This document shows positions 1 to 12,406 of a DNA stretch of 64,000 nucleotides, one piece after another. The stretch covers positions 9,362,001-9,426,000 of the forward strand of contig JAHQIY010000003.1 in NCBI GenBank assembly GCA_019054805.1, read 5' to 3'. The notes beneath the pieces are model-generated. The model saw only the letters and a list, made by a program, of their open reading frames with translations. It had not been told where the DNA came from and made no database searches. How positions within the stretch are numbered: the stretch's first letter is position 1; each line of letters opens with the position of its first letter. Both the position numbers and the translations under genes were made by a program. The stretch comes from Brachionus manjavacas (lineage: Eukaryota; Rotifera; Eurotatoria; Ploima; Brachionidae).

Positions 1-584
1 TTATTTTTTCTCCATCATTAATAATTGATTGATTGAATATTTCAAAAAAAATTTTCTCAAGGTAAATTTTTTTCATAAATCTTAGTAATTCTTTTAATTT
101 TCAAATTATTGATTTTTTTAAAAAGATTCTTATAAATTTTTTTGACCAAATATTATTGTTTAAATTCTATTTAATTTGTTGACAAGATTTTAAAATTAAT
201 ATCTTAGAAATTCGTCGTGATTTAATTTAAAATAATTGATAAGTTACAGCATACAGATCTTATTCATTTTTAGAAACCAAAAAAAAGATTTAATGAATTT
301 AAAATTTTCTTTATTAATTTCTTTTAAACTGAAAATACTTACGATCTTGTACGATCAAATTTATTAATGTTATTTTTTTTGATAAAATTAATTTTTTTTT
401 TAATTTTAAACATAAATAAGTTTACATTTTGTATAAAGAATGGTCGTTTTGTAATAATTTTGTTTAATTTTAAAAAATTTGTCTTTTTGATGACGAAGTT
501 AATTTTTTAATAAAGAGTATTCGGAATAAAAATTTGCTTTTTTTCGATCATACATAAAATTTGTCTGTACCTGATTTTTTGAGA

Positions 585-886
585 TCAAAAAAAAAAGATT
601 TTTAGTGATGAATTTTGGCCTCCTGGATCGATAAAGCTTTTAACAAAATATGAATTAATAAAAATTGATTTAATTTTTTTATCTATCAGGGAAAAATGCA
701 TTAAAAAAAAAAAACGTTTAGTTGGACGACCTCCTCTTTTTGCCGGTTCAACAGCTTCTGAATTTTGAACGACCTCATAAACTTGATCAATATGGTCTAC
801 TACGGTAACTTGAGCCACTTCAGATACTTGAGCTCCTATAGAAAAGTTTTGATGAACGGTCTTTTCTTTTTTTCCCTCGTCTAAAT
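585..886 (-). pseudogene. Possible reading-frame remnant ending in an AT-hook-like basic motif
   Basis: The minus strand is open from about 886 to 585 and encodes an acidic/hydrophilic stretch ending in PAKRGGRPTKR. This resembles the basic C-terminal tail (KKRGRPPK) of the MULE-like fragment near 22.7 kb. There is no supporting domain. It could be the end of a transposase or an isolated exon (an AG acceptor-like site precedes it near 887), or it could be chance. Confidence 0.2.
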
Positions 887-1394
887 AATATTTTAAGTAA
901 TTTTTTTCCCTCGTCTACAAATTACTTTGGACAAAGATTTTTTATACTTTAATAAAAAAATATGCGATAAAGAAAAAAATAAAATAATCTTAATTTTTTA
1001 TTCACTATACGATGGTATAATTTTTTATGCGTCAAAACCCCTCGTCCATTTATAAGTAAACCAAATCAATTAAAATTAAAAAAAAAATTAAAACGTTAAA
1101 GCTTTTTTTTACATTTAATACCGCACTAAAATCAAAACATTTTTTATTTCAAATTAAGCACAATTTTTAGATAATAAAATAAAATAAAAAATAATTTCTT
1201 ATTTTTTCGAATTTGTACTCCCTTCATTTTTAAATAATATGATTAATTGCAGAATTAAATCCGGAAAATTCATATATGGAGCAGGCCATACTAGTTAAAC
1301 ATAATATAAAATGGTTGGTACGATACTAAGCACTTGCACTAAAATTGAATTTTCCGGTTTTGTAGCAGCGTTTAAAAACCAGCAAATACGGTAA

Positions 1395-1500
1395 TTTACT
1401 TTTACTAAATTTTATTTTTAATTTTTTTGTTATTATATTTTATGTTTGTTTTTTTATTTTCAAGGAACTTTAGCTTGGTGAAGACAAAAATATAAATAAA
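1395..1500 (+). mobile_element. LINE 3' tail remnant
   Basis: The sequence AAGGAACTTTAGCTTGGTG followed by an A/AAT-rich tail near 1455-1500 resembles the 3' ends (AAGGAGCTTTAGCTC plus AAATAAATAA tails) of the two clear LINE copies at 14.1 and 41.9 kb. Only the tail is recognisable, so this is a decayed 3' fragment of the same family. Called by similarity within the window. Confidence 0.4.
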
Positions 1501-1604
1501 AATAATAAATAGTATTATTAGAAATTAATCTCATTCTTTTATAATTATAAATCAAAATAAGCACTTTTTGCAAATTTTATTGATTAAAAAATAACAAGCC
1601 TCAA

Positions 1605-2138
1605 TTGACATGTCAAGCATTAATTTTCATCAATATCTGTAAGTATCGGTCCTTGATCCTCGATGATAGCATTTAAAAATTATATTTTCAAAAAAAAAAC
1701 GGAAAATTGAAGTTTGAGAACAAGATCAAAAGATCAAAAAATAAATTGTAATATTTTTTTTTAATAATAGAAAAGAAAAAATTTTTTCCAAAGCAATAAC
1801 TTGACATGTCATGTAAAGTTTATTTTCATTTTTAAAATTTAAAATTTAAAAATTCCCTTTTGATCGCACTTTAATAAGTTTAAATATTTTAGTAAAATTT
1901 TGTGAAAACTTGCTTTTAAGGACAAAAAATTCACAGTTTTAAATTATATAATTTATTTAAGTGGAAAAATAAAATTATTTAAGTTTGAATGAATGGATAT
2001 AAAAGTTATAAATTTAAATTTTTGAATTAACTTAAGCTGAATTATCTGAATTGTTGATTGTTTTTGTTAAATAAGTTAGAGATTCATGATTTTGATGTTA
2101 ATTTGGTAATGAACCATTATTAGACATAACATGTCAAG
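1605..2138. repeat. Three dispersed TGACATGTCA-type palindromic motifs
   Basis: A perfect 12-bp palindrome TTGACATGTCAA lies at 1605-1616. The core TGACATGTCA recurs at 1802-1811, and a diverged copy (AACATGTCAA) is near 2128-2138. The spacing is about 200 and 330 bp. They could be transcription-factor sites or remains of a palindromic element. Confidence 0.4.
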
Positions 2139-3619
2139 TAATTTTTAGTATTTATTTCTTAAAAATTATCAAAATCAGTATATTAATTAAGTTTTCAAAA
2201 TTTTAAATGATCGTTTTGATCTTAAAATTTGCTTTGAAACTTCAATTTGCCAGAAAAACATGCAAAAGGTTGCTTAATTTTGCTTTTAAAGCATAAACGC
2301 TCTGAATTAGATAAAATAATTTTTTTTTGAAAATAAAAGTATTTTTGTTTTACTTTAGAGTGTTTTTTTCATTTGAAAAAAAATCTTGAAAATTTTCCTC
2401 ATTGCTAAAACAAAGAAAAAAGTAAACTTAATTTGAAAAAAAAATTGAATCGAAGGTCAACTGAACCTAGCATTAAATTAGACTAAAAAATTATCAATTT
2501 TAATTTTGATCACGCGTATTCTCAATAAAATTGTCCTTTGAAAATAAAAAATCCACTTAATTAATCACTAACACAAAAAATAAAACAAAAAAAATAGCAA
2601 AAACCCAAAAACACATTGTCAATCACGTATCAACATCGTGAGCCAAATCGAACACCGAGCAAAACATTTTCAGATAGTACATGAAAAACTCAATAGTTCA
2701 ATGAATAAACACGCTAATGTTAATGTAAAACAATGGCCATAATTTCAATATGCACATAACCATGGAGTTGAGAAAACTTTTATTCAAACATTGCTCGGTC
2801 TAATTTGTTCTCGTTTCGGCTCGTTTAAAATTTCAAAATGAATAATTCAGAAAATTTTAAAATTCAGCAACTAAATTTAACTTTTATTTTAAATTTTCAA
2901 AAAACATCGCCATTCAGTGTTAAATTAAGCCGCGCTTTTTGCTTAGCAAAATTAAACAATCGCTAGCAAGAATTTAGCTAGCTCAGTTCATTTCATTTCG
3001 AATGGCGTTCAGCATTTCTCATTTCATTTGCCAAATCAACACTCTCACATGAGCTTACTGTAAGATCTAATCCGCAATCTCGACCCTAAAAATTTTAAAT
3101 GGCAAACTCTTATTTCTCTCTTTCAGAATTTTAAATGCCGCCAAAATAAATTTTTTTTTCGAAAATTTTTTAGTTTTAAAAATATTGGTCCAAATTGGTA
3201 CACGAATATTTTTAGACTGTGTAGAGCATGACTATTTTTACAAGTCCTAATTTTTTGTCAATCAGCCAAGTTCATTTTTGCCCAAACACCAACTCTTCTA
3301 TTGTCAGCTGCTGAAAATTTTACCTTTTTTTCAATCATGAATTAAATGAATGTTTTTTTTATTTTCTTTTTTTGTTAATTATAAAAAATTCACGCCCTTT
3401 TACTCATTGTTTAGCAAAAATCCAATTTCTATCAATCAAACAAATATTTATCTTATATTTTAGAAATTTTTTTAATTTTATTTAAAAAAAAAAATTTTTC
3501 TCCATAAACCCACCCCAAATTTTCCAAGTGACACATTGAATTGAACATTTTTAGATAATTTGGACCATTCTCAATCGACAGCAGCACATTCTGGGACTAA
3601 TGCTAGAAAATTTTCATTT

Positions 3620-4981
3620 ATGAGTGAACTTGTAGTGGACGAAGCAGACTTGAGCAAAAACGTGAACACCAACATGGGAAACAAAGTGATTCAGAACGTG
3701 GTCACTCAAATCGAAAATTGTGAACGTGACGAGAACAGCGAAAGAGCTCGCCAAGAGGAAGAGTCGACCAGTGACCAGGAGAACACGAACAGCGACTCGG
3801 TGTCGGACAACCTGAAGCTGTCGAGTTCGTCCTCGGCCTCGACCTCTTCACCCAAACGCAAATCAGTCCTGACGCCATCGAACAAAAAAGACGACTCGGG
3901 CTACCTGCACACCGCCTCGTCTGACTCCGGCCAAGCAACGCCGGCGAACAGCAGCCGAACACGCCACCAAGACCAAACAACAGTCATATCCATTTTGTCG
4001 TCGAGCAGCGCCTCGACCTCGGCGTCCAGCTCGCCGTCTAAGTCGCCGCCGAAATTCCAACCCAAGTTCGTGCCATTTTCCAAGTTCATTCCATCGATGC
4101 CCATCACACAGCTCAACGAGGCCTCCAGTCCTCAGGCCAGAAAAAAGAGCCACATGGACGTGTCGCCGCTCTCGGCGCCCTCAGCCGGCTTCTCCTCCTC
4201 CATCATGTTCAACAACAACAACACCAAGTTCACGTCCGAGTTTCAAATACCGGCCAGATTGGAGTATTTGCTGGACATGCCCATGGCAAGCAACGAGGTG
4301 GCGTGTATGCACGCGTGGAACCCCGAGGACCGCTCGCTCAACATATTTGTGAAGGAGACCGACCCGTTGACTTTGCACCGTCACCCAGTAGCCCAGTCCA
4401 CCGATTGTATCCGAACCAAAATAGGTTACACAAAAGGTATTCATTTGTGGGAGTTGAATTGGAACTCGCGGCAGCGAGGAACACACGCCATCATTGGCGT
4501 GGCCACGGACAAGTCGCCGCTGCACTGCGTCGGCTATCAGTCGCTCATTGGCAGCAATCCGGACTCGTGGGGATGGGACCTAGGCCGCAATAGAGCTTGC
4601 TACAACACCAAGGCGACCAACCAACCACCGCCCATCTATCCGAAGATGCTCAAACAGGACGAGGTGTTCGTGGTGCCCGATACGTTCATGATGTGCTTGG
4701 ACATGGACGAGGGAACTTTATCGTTCCTGGCAGATGGACAGTACCTCGGCGTGGCCTTTCGCGGGCTCAAGGGAAGGAAGCTGCACCCGATTGTGTCGGC
4801 TGTGTGGGGCCACTGTGAAATTACCATGAGGTACATAAATGGCATGGACCCCAATCCGCTGCCGTTGACCGATTTGTGCCGCAGAACCATTCGGCAATCG
4901 GTCGGCAAGGCCAGACTAAGCCAAATAAACAAGCTCAGTCTTCCCAACTCGATCAAAAATTTTCTTCTATTTAAAAATTAG
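3620..4981 (+). CDS. gus: SPRY domain/SOCS box protein, gustavus (SPSB1/SPSB4) type
   Basis: Substrate-recruiting subunit of an Elongin B/C-Cullin-5 ubiquitin ligase by family knowledge; Drosophila Gustavus binds Vasa through its SPRY domain. The 453-residue product has a serine-rich, low-complexity N-terminal part of about 210 residues. This is followed by the conserved start [11 protein letters not shown], a full SPRY domain (motifs [70 protein letters not shown]) and a C-terminal SOCS box ([13 protein letters not shown] to FLLFKN). The frame is open from 3545; the first ATG is at 3620. An acceptor-like TTTTTAG ends at 3554, so an upstream exon could add residues. The coding part is a single exon and much GC-richer than its surroundings. 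Orthology to gustavus/SPSB is secure; the exact N-terminus is not. Known relatives are shorter, about 270-280 residues, so the Ser-rich extension is unusual. Confidence 0.93.
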   Translation: MSELVVDEADLSKNVNTNMGNKVIQNVVTQIENCERDENSERARQEEESTSDQENTNSDSVSDNLKLSSSSSASTSSPKRKSVLTPSNKKDDSGYLHTASSDSGQATPANSSRTRHQDQTTVISILSSSSASTSASSSPSKSPPKFQPKFVPFSKFIPSMPITQLNEASSPQARKKSHMDVSPLSAPSAGFSSSIMFNNNNTKFTSEFQIPARLEYLLDMPMASNEVACMHAWNPEDRSLNIFVKETDPLTLHRHPVAQSTDCIRTKIGYTKGIHLWELNWNSRQRGTHAIIGVATDKSPLHCVGYQSLIGSNPDSWGWDLGRNRACYNTKATNQPPPIYPKMLKQDEVFVVPDTFMMCLDMDEGTLSFLADGQYLGVAFRGLKGRKLHPIVSAVWGHCEITMRYINGMDPNPLPLTDLCRRTIRQSVGKARLSQINKLSLPNSIKNFLLFKN

Positions 4982-5584
4982 CTTTTTTGTGCTTTTTCTT
5001 GTTGTTTTAAGAAGTGCCATTTTTCATTTTTTTAAAAGAGAGTAAATTATTCAGGAATAACAACATCAGGCTCGTCTGTACATAGATGGATTGAGAGTGA
5101 CAAAAGATTGATTTTTAATTTGATTTTTGTTAACTTTGTGCGTTTAGTTGCCCAAAGGCAGCTTACTTTAAAAACAAAAGGAAAAAAGAAGAAGAAATGA
5201 AAAGAAGCATGAATGAATAACTTTTCACGAAATTTAAATTTTTTAAATTTTTATATTTTAAGTCCCTTTTGTATAAACTTTTGAAAAAGTATTTAACACA
5301 GATCTAATTTGTATTTTTAATGCGTTCAATTAATTTTTTCTAATTCTTTTTTTCAATTTTCAAATTTTCTATATGACAATTTATTTGTAATAATTATTCA
5401 TTTAAATATATGTATTCTGCTAACATTTAATTTTTAATTGTAATTTTATTGAAATTTAAAATAAAACTTTGATATGTAAAGAGAAATTTGATTCTGATTA
5501 ATTTTTGAATAAAAACTTAACTCGTAATAAAAATAAGACCCAGAAAATAAAAAAAATTCAATTATAAAGCATGACACTTTTTTC
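4982..5584. other. 3' flank of the SPRY/SOCS gene
   Basis: AT-rich non-coding sequence, probably the 3' UTR and downstream region of the gene. Open frames here are short and low-complexity. Nothing else is recognised. Confidence 0.4.
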
Positions 5585-5880
5585 AGGAGTTCAAAATAAG
5601 AATTGAACAAGATTTTTAGCACGTTCGAAAAATTGCCAAAAACCAATGCCCAAATTCAAGAGTGCAAAGAGTTAAACATGATACAATTTACAGAGGTCCA
5701 AAAGGTAAAAAGGACAAGTAATTAGGCGACTTAGAAAAAGAGCAAAAAACCCATTTTTTTTTACATTTTTCAAATAGTTTTTTTGCAATCAATTTTTCGA
5801 ATTTTGGAAAACCGCAGTCATCACTAGACAGATCTTGAAATTTTCTTGACTTTGGTTCATACAGATCAAAAAAATGCCAA
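5585..5880. repeat. Dispersed repeat, copy 1 (second copy near 21.94-22.40 kb)
   Basis: This segment shares long blocks with 21937-22400, for example ACATGATACAATTTACAGA, AAAAAGAGCAAAAAACCCA and AGATCTTGAAATTTTCTTG in the same order. Internally the CAAAAAACCCAT motif and the TTTTTCGAATT motif recur. No coding capacity is visible. It is a non-coding dispersed family whose class I cannot assign. Confidence 0.7.
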
Positions 5881-6051
5881 AGTCTTCGTCTAAGTATTTG
5901 TTTATCGTAATATCATAGTAATTTTAGCAGATTTCCATGCATTCGGTATTTTACCTTCCCTTAGGTTTAATATGTTTAAGCTTTTTTATTTTTCAAAATA
6001 AAATAGAAAAGAAAAATGTCCTCCTCCGAATATCTTCCTTCATACACGATC

Positions 6052-8870
6052 TTAGGTTGCGTGCCTCTGCATAGGCGATGAAGTCGTCCCTCTTGTCTTT
6101 GTGTGTGACGACATATTATCTTCCCCTCTCTTTAGAGAAAGAGTGTAGATCGATAATGTTTGATTTGGTGGCGAACTGGGTGACCTACCCGCTAGGCGCC
6201 TCGATGCTCTGGTTGGTGGATCGGCCGTACTAGCGGATTCCAGTATGGCTTTGCGCTCTAGTGCGTTCTTTGCTGATTGTTCTGCTGTTGGTCGTCCCAC
6301 TTTTTGCTTCTCTGTTGGCTCCTGTTCGCTTGTTTTGGGTTTTTTGACTGCCAAAGATCCTTTTTCACCCGATTTAGCATGGCTTGAAGTTGAGGCAAAA
6401 TCTTTTTGATCTGTCTTATCTTTTTCCTCTTGGTTTGTCTCTTCTAGGCAAAGTTTGAATTGAAATGAGTTTCGGGTGATTTTTTGATGACGAGGGTGAG
6501 ATCGCTCAGCGGTTAGACTTGACCCCCTTACACAAATTACCGTGAATGGACTTGGATCCCATGGCACCACATTCTTTCGCGTCATAGCCTGTCTGACAAC
6601 TGCCCTGTCTCCTTTCCGAATCGGACATGATGTCGCCTTCATCTTTTTGTCGCACTGTTGCTTCATGCGCTTGACATATGTCTTGTGTTGACTTAGTGTG
6701 TCATTCCGCAGCATAACCATTGGAGTCGGACTGGTCCTTAACTGGCAAACCAGAAGTTCCAGTGTGACCGAACATGAGTTGGTTGGGCGATACGCTTGTC
6801 GCCTCGTGTGATATGTCATGATATACAGTCTGAAATGTGCTGAGTGCCTCGTCTGGATTCCGACCTTCAAGCTTAGCGGTCTTTAGCATCTTGCTGAGCC
6901 TTGGCATCACAGTTTCCGTAGTGGCATTCACTCGAAGCCAATATGGAGTTACCTTTCGATGTTTGAAACCAAACTGCTCGGCAAACTGCTCAAAAGCTAC
7001 CGACTGGAACGGTGAGCCATTGTCTGTTTTATATTCATGTGGTATGCCTATGGTATTGAACGGCCTTACAAGCACCGGCTCTACTTTCTCAGATGATACA
7101 CTACTCACCTTGCTCACGCTTGCCCACTTGCTGTAGTCACAGATATTCACAAACCAGTAAGCTCCGTTCGGCATCAGGCCAAAGAAATCCGCGGATACAT
7201 TGCGCCATGGACCTTCAGGCAACTCAGACGGCATGACAGGCTCATAAGATTGCTTTTTTGACAAGCTGGGCACCGACTTGCCTTCTTCTCTATCTGTCGG
7301 TCAATCCCTGGGTACCATAGTCGGGATCGGATTAACCGTTTCGTTTTCAGGTTTCCGTGGTGCCCCACATGTGCAAGGTCTGCTATTCGCTCCCTTAGCA
7401 CTCTCTGGACTGCAATGTTTTGCCCACACAAAAGGAAACCATCTGCTGTATCAAGCTCACTGAAATTTGGCTTGTATGCATTTAGGCTTCTTGGAAGTGA
7501 CTTCAATCCATCCTTCCTTCTGATAAGCTTCATCAGTTGTTGCAGTTCCTGGTCACCTCCGTGGCCTGTCGTATCTCTTCTAGCATGACCGATCTTGGTA
7601 GCTTCAGTGCCGTGAGAGAGTTGATGTATTGGCCCTCAATCGTACTGTTTCTTACCTCTTCTAGAAAAGTGTCCTTTACTTGAGCAGGCTCAAGTGGATG
7701 TCTTGAGAAATAGTCCGCAATGTTCGAATCTCTTAGTCTGTGTATTATGTCTTAATCAAATTGACAAAGTCTAAGTGCTAGTCTTTCGATCCGGGCAGGT
7801 GGTTTGGACTTGGTATTCGCGAAAATCAGTTTTATTGCGAGAGTGTCAATTTCAATCGTAAATTGCTTTCCTAAAAGGTACATCCGTAGACGCTCGCAGT
7901 CCCAAACAATTCCTAGTGCCTCCTTCTCACACTGACTATAACGCCGCTCTACATCGGTCAGCATTCGCAACACACAGCACACAATGTGTCGTTCTTCTGG
8001 CTTCCTGGGGTTGAATTGCTGTAGAACGGCACCCAAACCTACTGGACTTGCATCCACAGTGAGCACTGTGTTCCATTCCTTTTTGAAATAACCCACGTAC
8101 TTGGTTGAGATGGTGTCCTTCAGTTTCTGGAACGCAGCTTGTTCCAGTTCGCCCCATTTCCATTCTGTTCCTGCTTTAGTGAGTTTCCAGAGCGGGTCCG
8201 CAATAGTGCAGATGCTCTTGATGAAACGCGAACTCCATGTGAGACTGTATAAGAAACTACGCAACGTTTTTGCATATGTTGGCGTTATTGCCTCTTTGAT
8301 GGCTCTGACGCGGTCTTCCGTTGGCGAAATGCCATCTGGGGTAAACCGCAGACCGAAAAACGTCAGTTCTGGATTTTAAAATTCGGATTTGTCAATATTG
8401 AGCGTGACACCCTTTTCCTCTAGACGTTTTAAAACTGCCATTCAGTTTTTGTGGTTCTCTTTCTGTGTTTTTCCGAACACGAAATTGTCATCCGTCATGT
8501 TGATTTGGCCTGGGAAGTCCGTTTACAATTCGCGAATTGTCTCGGTAAAGACCTCTGATGCACTAGCTATTCCCATGTGCAAACGTTTGTATAGGAATAG
8601 GCCCAAGTGAGTGGTGATCGTTGTGAGGCTTCTTGATTCTTTTGCTAGAGTTAATTGATGGAACGCCTTGTTCATGTCCAACTTGGAAAACATCACTGCA
8701 CCATTCGCTTCAACCACATGATCGTCGATCGTTCTCATTGCGAACCTAGTTCGCTTTAGTGCTCCATTTAGTTGTCTGATATCACACGTGAGCCTTACAG
8801 AAATCTAATCATGATTTCTACCAGTAGATTCGGACGGTTCACCTTTCTTGGGCTTGCAGTCCTTCGGGAC
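6052..8870 (-). mobile_element. Degenerate Ty3/gypsy LTR-retrotransposon pol (RT, RNase H, integrase)
   Basis: Read on the minus strand from 8870 down, the pieces follow canonical gypsy order. They are: reverse transcriptase (RQLNGALKRTRF, SKLDMNKAFHQL), RNase H (TVDASPVGLGAVLQQ, QCEKEALGIVWDCERLRMYL), an integrase zinc-binding segment (H-H then CPACQK) and an integrase core (SADFFG, YKTDNGSPFQS, then a downstream Glu). The C-terminal tail is lysine-rich. Several stops and frameshifts separate the blocks, so no intact polyprotein remains. No flanking LTRs, gag or protease are seen, and similarity ends abruptly near 8870. A dead, truncated copy. Confidence 0.85.
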
Positions 8871-9072
8871 TAATTATAATTCTAATGCAATTAATTTATT
8901 ATTTAATATTGAAAATTTTATAATTGAAGATAGCTTTACCAAACAACCATCTATTACCGATTTTTTGCAAAAAATTAACTTTTTGTTTTTTCTCACATTT
9001 TTATTTTAGATTTTTTATCAATAAAATTTGGTTTAAAAATTTTTTGGTACCTATCATTTTATATGAGAATTT

Positions 9073-9127
9073 CGGTATAACGAATTTTTCTGCCCAAGTA
9101 GTTCGTTATACCGAGGATTGTCTGTAT
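9073..9127. mobile_element. pogo/Tigger-like terminal sequence
   Basis: A perfect 12-bp inverted repeat (CGGTATAACGAA at 9073-9084, TTCGTTATACCG at 9102-9113) is followed by GAGGATTGTCTGTA. In reverse this reads TACAGACAATCCTCGGTATAACGAA, resembling Tigger/pogo termini (CAGN..CCTCGNTATAACGA). The partner terminus is not found, so this is probably one end of a decayed element. Confidence 0.45.
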
Positions 9128-9164
9128 AGCAAACAAAATTTTAAGAGCTTTTTCAATAATATTA

Positions 9165-9240
9165 TTATTTTTTTTTTTAATTTATTTATTTAATTGACCC
9201 CAGCCGAAGCCGTTTTAGCCAAATTCTAGAAAAGTAAAAT
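9165..9240 (-). mobile_element. LINE 3' tail, minus strand
   Basis: Reverse complement reads GGCTAAAACGGCTTCGGCTG, then GGGTCAATTAAATAAATAAATT and a poly(A) run. This is the form of a non-LTR retrotransposon 3' end with an AAAT-type tail. No coding part is attached. A different family from the AAGGAGCTTTAGCTC elements. Confidence 0.4.
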
Positions 9241-10290
9241 AATAGGATGATAAATTAAAAATAGTTTTTATGTTTTAGAGTTTTTAGTTTATAAGTTTCT
9301 AGCCGAAATATTTGCATAAAAAGGTTTGGTATTTTTTGGGAGCTAATTCACAAATGTTATTGTAATGTGTTAGCTACCAAATAAAACTTACCATTTATTT
9401 GTTTTTTTTTATTTAAAAAAAATAGCCACTTATAGCTATTTAATTGCGATTTGATTACCTGTAAAGATTATTTTAATTTAGCTATTTTGATCGATTTATT
9501 TTTTAAAATAGATAATATGAACAGGTTAATAAATCAATTTATTCTGATCTAGTACCCCTCTGACGAGTACTTGCTCAAGTTGTGAATCGATTCATTGAAT
9601 TTCGCAGTGATATTTTAGGAACATTTTTTTGGAGGAATGACGGAAGTGTGTATGTTGTTTGGAGTGAAAGAGACTGTTTTTTGCAAACTGACTGATCTGC
9701 ATTTTCCAACCTTTTAATTATTTTAAGCTAGAAACTAGGATTTTGGTAATTTGATGAGCTACTCGCAGATTTTTATTTCGCTAACTGTGTGTGTGTGTTT
9801 TTAAAGAGCTTAATTAAATTATTTAACTACTCCGAAGATATTAAATTTCGAAATTTTAAAATTTTAATTTCTATGAAAAACAATTGTTCGGAGTTTTTGT
9901 ATTATTTAAATCAAGAATTAAATTAATTTTAATATTATTCATTAAGAAAAACTAGTAAAAGGTTAATATTTCGAAGGGGTTGTCTTAATAATTATTTTGG
10001 ATAAGAAAAATTTATAACTACATAAATATAAATTAAAATTAATAATATGAAGAGAAAAAAATGTAATAATTTTAATTGATTTACTCTACTATTTAATAGA
10101 GTTTAAAAGATACCATAAATTTTATCAATCTGAATTTCAGAATTAAAAATTTAAAACTTTTTTTTAAATTAGTTTATAGAAAATACAAATTTAGCCAAAA
10201 TTTTTAAGAAAATTAACAGTAATAATTTTAGATAAAAAATTAAAATTTAAATAAAAACACAACACAACAATAAGATTAAAAGTACAAAAA

Positions 10291-11272
10291 AATTAGTACT
10301 TATAACTAATTAATTACAATTAAAGAGCAATTACAATAAAAGAACGAATATTTTCAATTTAAAAAACATATAAATTCAATCTAAAATGTAAAATAGATCA
10401 GTGGTCTTTAAATTTTTCTTTATAACAAAAAAACTGTAATCACGCAGTGCATTTTTTTTTTAAATTCTTGTTGTTGCTTTTTTTTTAACTACTCTTAATT
10501 TACTTTCAATTCCAATGGCGGAAGGAGTTTTATTACTCAGAGCCATAAGAGTTTTCTTTTAAGTTTAAATCATTATAAGAGTTACTCAAAAAAAAATTTT
10601 ACAATGAGACTTGTTCTTAATTATTATAGTTTTAAAAATTTTCTTTTTTAACATTTAATATTTGCCTCTACATTAAGTTTAACTCCTAAGATAAATGTAG
10701 TATTTGATAATGATATGGTACCTATCATTTTTGATGACATAATATTTTTTTTTTTATTTACTTTCGCCTGATTTTTTGGAAACTGCATTTAAAATCAAAA
10801 TTTAAATTTTAGATTTATAAAAAACTTAAGAATTTTTATTAATATGTTTCAACAATTATTTAAGTATTTAAAAATTAGTTTGTTTATTTAAAAAAAAACT
10901 TTAAGTTTAAATTATTTTAAAATTTTGAATTAATTAACTTAACTGATTTTTAGTCATTTTAATGCTGAATTCAGAATTCTTAATTTTTCTTTCTACAAAC
11001 TTGAATAATGAAGTGTTTAAGGTATTTTCAGACTAAAATAACTTAAATTATTATGAAAGATAAATTAAAATTGAGAAGTAGATACCTGAATTTTGGTAGT
11101 TTGAGTAAAAATATGCTTTAAGCATATGTATTTAATTTTTTCAGTTTTTTATTTAAATACGAAAAATAATGTTCTAAAATTATTAAATTGTTTAAGCACA
11201 CCCTTTAGTTCACTTGCTGATTTATGCTATTAGTTGTTGATTATTGATTTTTCTTTTTATTAAAAAAATATT
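10291..11272. repeat. Recent ~0.98-kb tandem duplication, copy 1
   Basis: Starting at AATTAGTACTTATAAC, this block is repeated immediately downstream at a 984-bp offset. In all stretches compared by eye the two copies differ only in homopolymer length: T10 versus T8 near 10450, T11 versus T9 near 10745, A9 versus A10 near 10890. There is no coding potential. Either a very recent tandem duplication or an assembly artefact. Confidence 0.9.
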
Positions 11273-11274
11273 CG

Positions 11275-12253
11275 AATTAGTACTTATAACTAATTAATTA
11301 CAATTAAAGAGCAATTACAATAAAAGAACGAATATTTTCAATTTAAAAAACATATAAATTCAATCTAAAATGTAAAATAGATCAGTGGTCTTTAAATTTT
11401 TCTTTATAACAAAAAAACTGTAATCACGCAGTGCATTTTTTTTAAATTCTTGTTGTTGCTTTTTTTTTAACTACTCTTAATTTACTTTCAATTCCAATGG
11501 CGGAAGGAGTTTTATTACTCAGAGCCATAAGAGTTTTCTTTTAAGTTTAAATCATTATAAGAGTTACTCAAAAAAAAATTTTACAATGAGACTTGTTCTT
11601 AATTATTATAGTTTTAAAAATTTTCTTTTTTAACATTTAATATTTGCCTCTACATTAAGTTTAACTCCTAAGATAAATGTAGTATTTGATAATGATATGG
11701 TACCTATCATTTTTGATGACATAATATTTTTTTTTATTTACTTTCGCCTGATTTTTTGGAAACTGCATTTAAAATCAAAATTTAAATTTTAGATTTATAA
11801 AAAACTTAAGAATTTTTATTAATATGTTTCAACAATTATTTAAGTATTTAAAAATTAGTTTGTTTATTTAAAAAAAAAACTTTAAGTTTAAATTATTTTA
11901 AAATTTTGAATTAATTAACTTAACTGATTTTTAGTCATTTTAATGCTGAATTCAGAATTCTTAATTTTTCTTTCTACAAACTTGAATAATGAAGTGTTTA
12001 AGGTATTTTCAGACTAAAATAACTTAAATTATTATGAAAGATAAATTAAAATTGAGAAGTAGATACCTGAATTTTGGTAGTTTGAGTAAAAATATGCTTT
12101 AAGCATATGTATTTAATTTTTTCAGTTTTTTATTTAAATACGAAAAATAATGTTCTAAAATTATTAAATTGTTTAAGCACACCCTTTAGTTCACTTGCTG
12201 ATTTATGCTATTAGTTGTTGATTATTGATTTTTCTTTTTATTAAAAAAATATT
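11275..12253. repeat. Recent ~0.98-kb tandem duplication, copy 2
   Basis: Second copy of the block at 10291-11272, from AATTAGTACTTATAAC to the shared end TTAAAAAAATATT. The junction between copies (TTCGAATTAG near 11271) is simple and carries no transposon termini, which favours unequal exchange or mis-assembly over transposition. Confidence 0.9.
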
Positions 12254-12406
12254 TTTTAATAATGTATGATGTAAATTTTTTTTTTAAAATTTATGATGTA
12301 ATTAATTTTTATTTTTAGAGATAAAAAACATCTTGAGATCTTTAGGAAAAACATTATTTTATTTTATTTTTTCACGACAAATCAAAAAATATGTGAGAAT
12401 AATCAA

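Larger units (their letters stand above)
1..3544. other. AT-rich upstream region of the SPRY/SOCS gene
   Basis: No convincing gene is visible. Most of the stretch is homopolymer-rich A/T sequence with stops in all frames. The part from about 2600 to 3100 is of clearly higher complexity and contains a good splice-donor-like sequence (GTAAGATC near 3060). It may therefore hold the 5' untranslated exon or promoter of the downstream plus-strand gene; this is inference. A LINE tail near 1455 and palindromic motifs near 1605, 1802 and 2128 are listed separately. Confidence 0.5.
8871..10290. other. AT-rich non-coding stretch with transposon ends
   Basis: Apart from the Tigger-like inverted motif near 9073-9127 and a LINE tail near 9165-9240, nothing recognisable is present. 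The remainder is low-complexity A/T sequence without credible reading frames. Confidence 0.4.

Noticed and set aside
2940-3065. Candidate upstream coding exon for the SPRY/SOCS gene (ATG at about 3003, donor at about 3060)
   Set aside because: The ATG frame stops before the donor, and other short ATGs do not keep the phase with the 3555 acceptor. At most a 5' UTR exon.
3702-4956. Several open frames antisense to or overlapping the SPRY/SOCS gene
   Set aside because: Low-quality shadows of a GC-richer coding exon with no domains.
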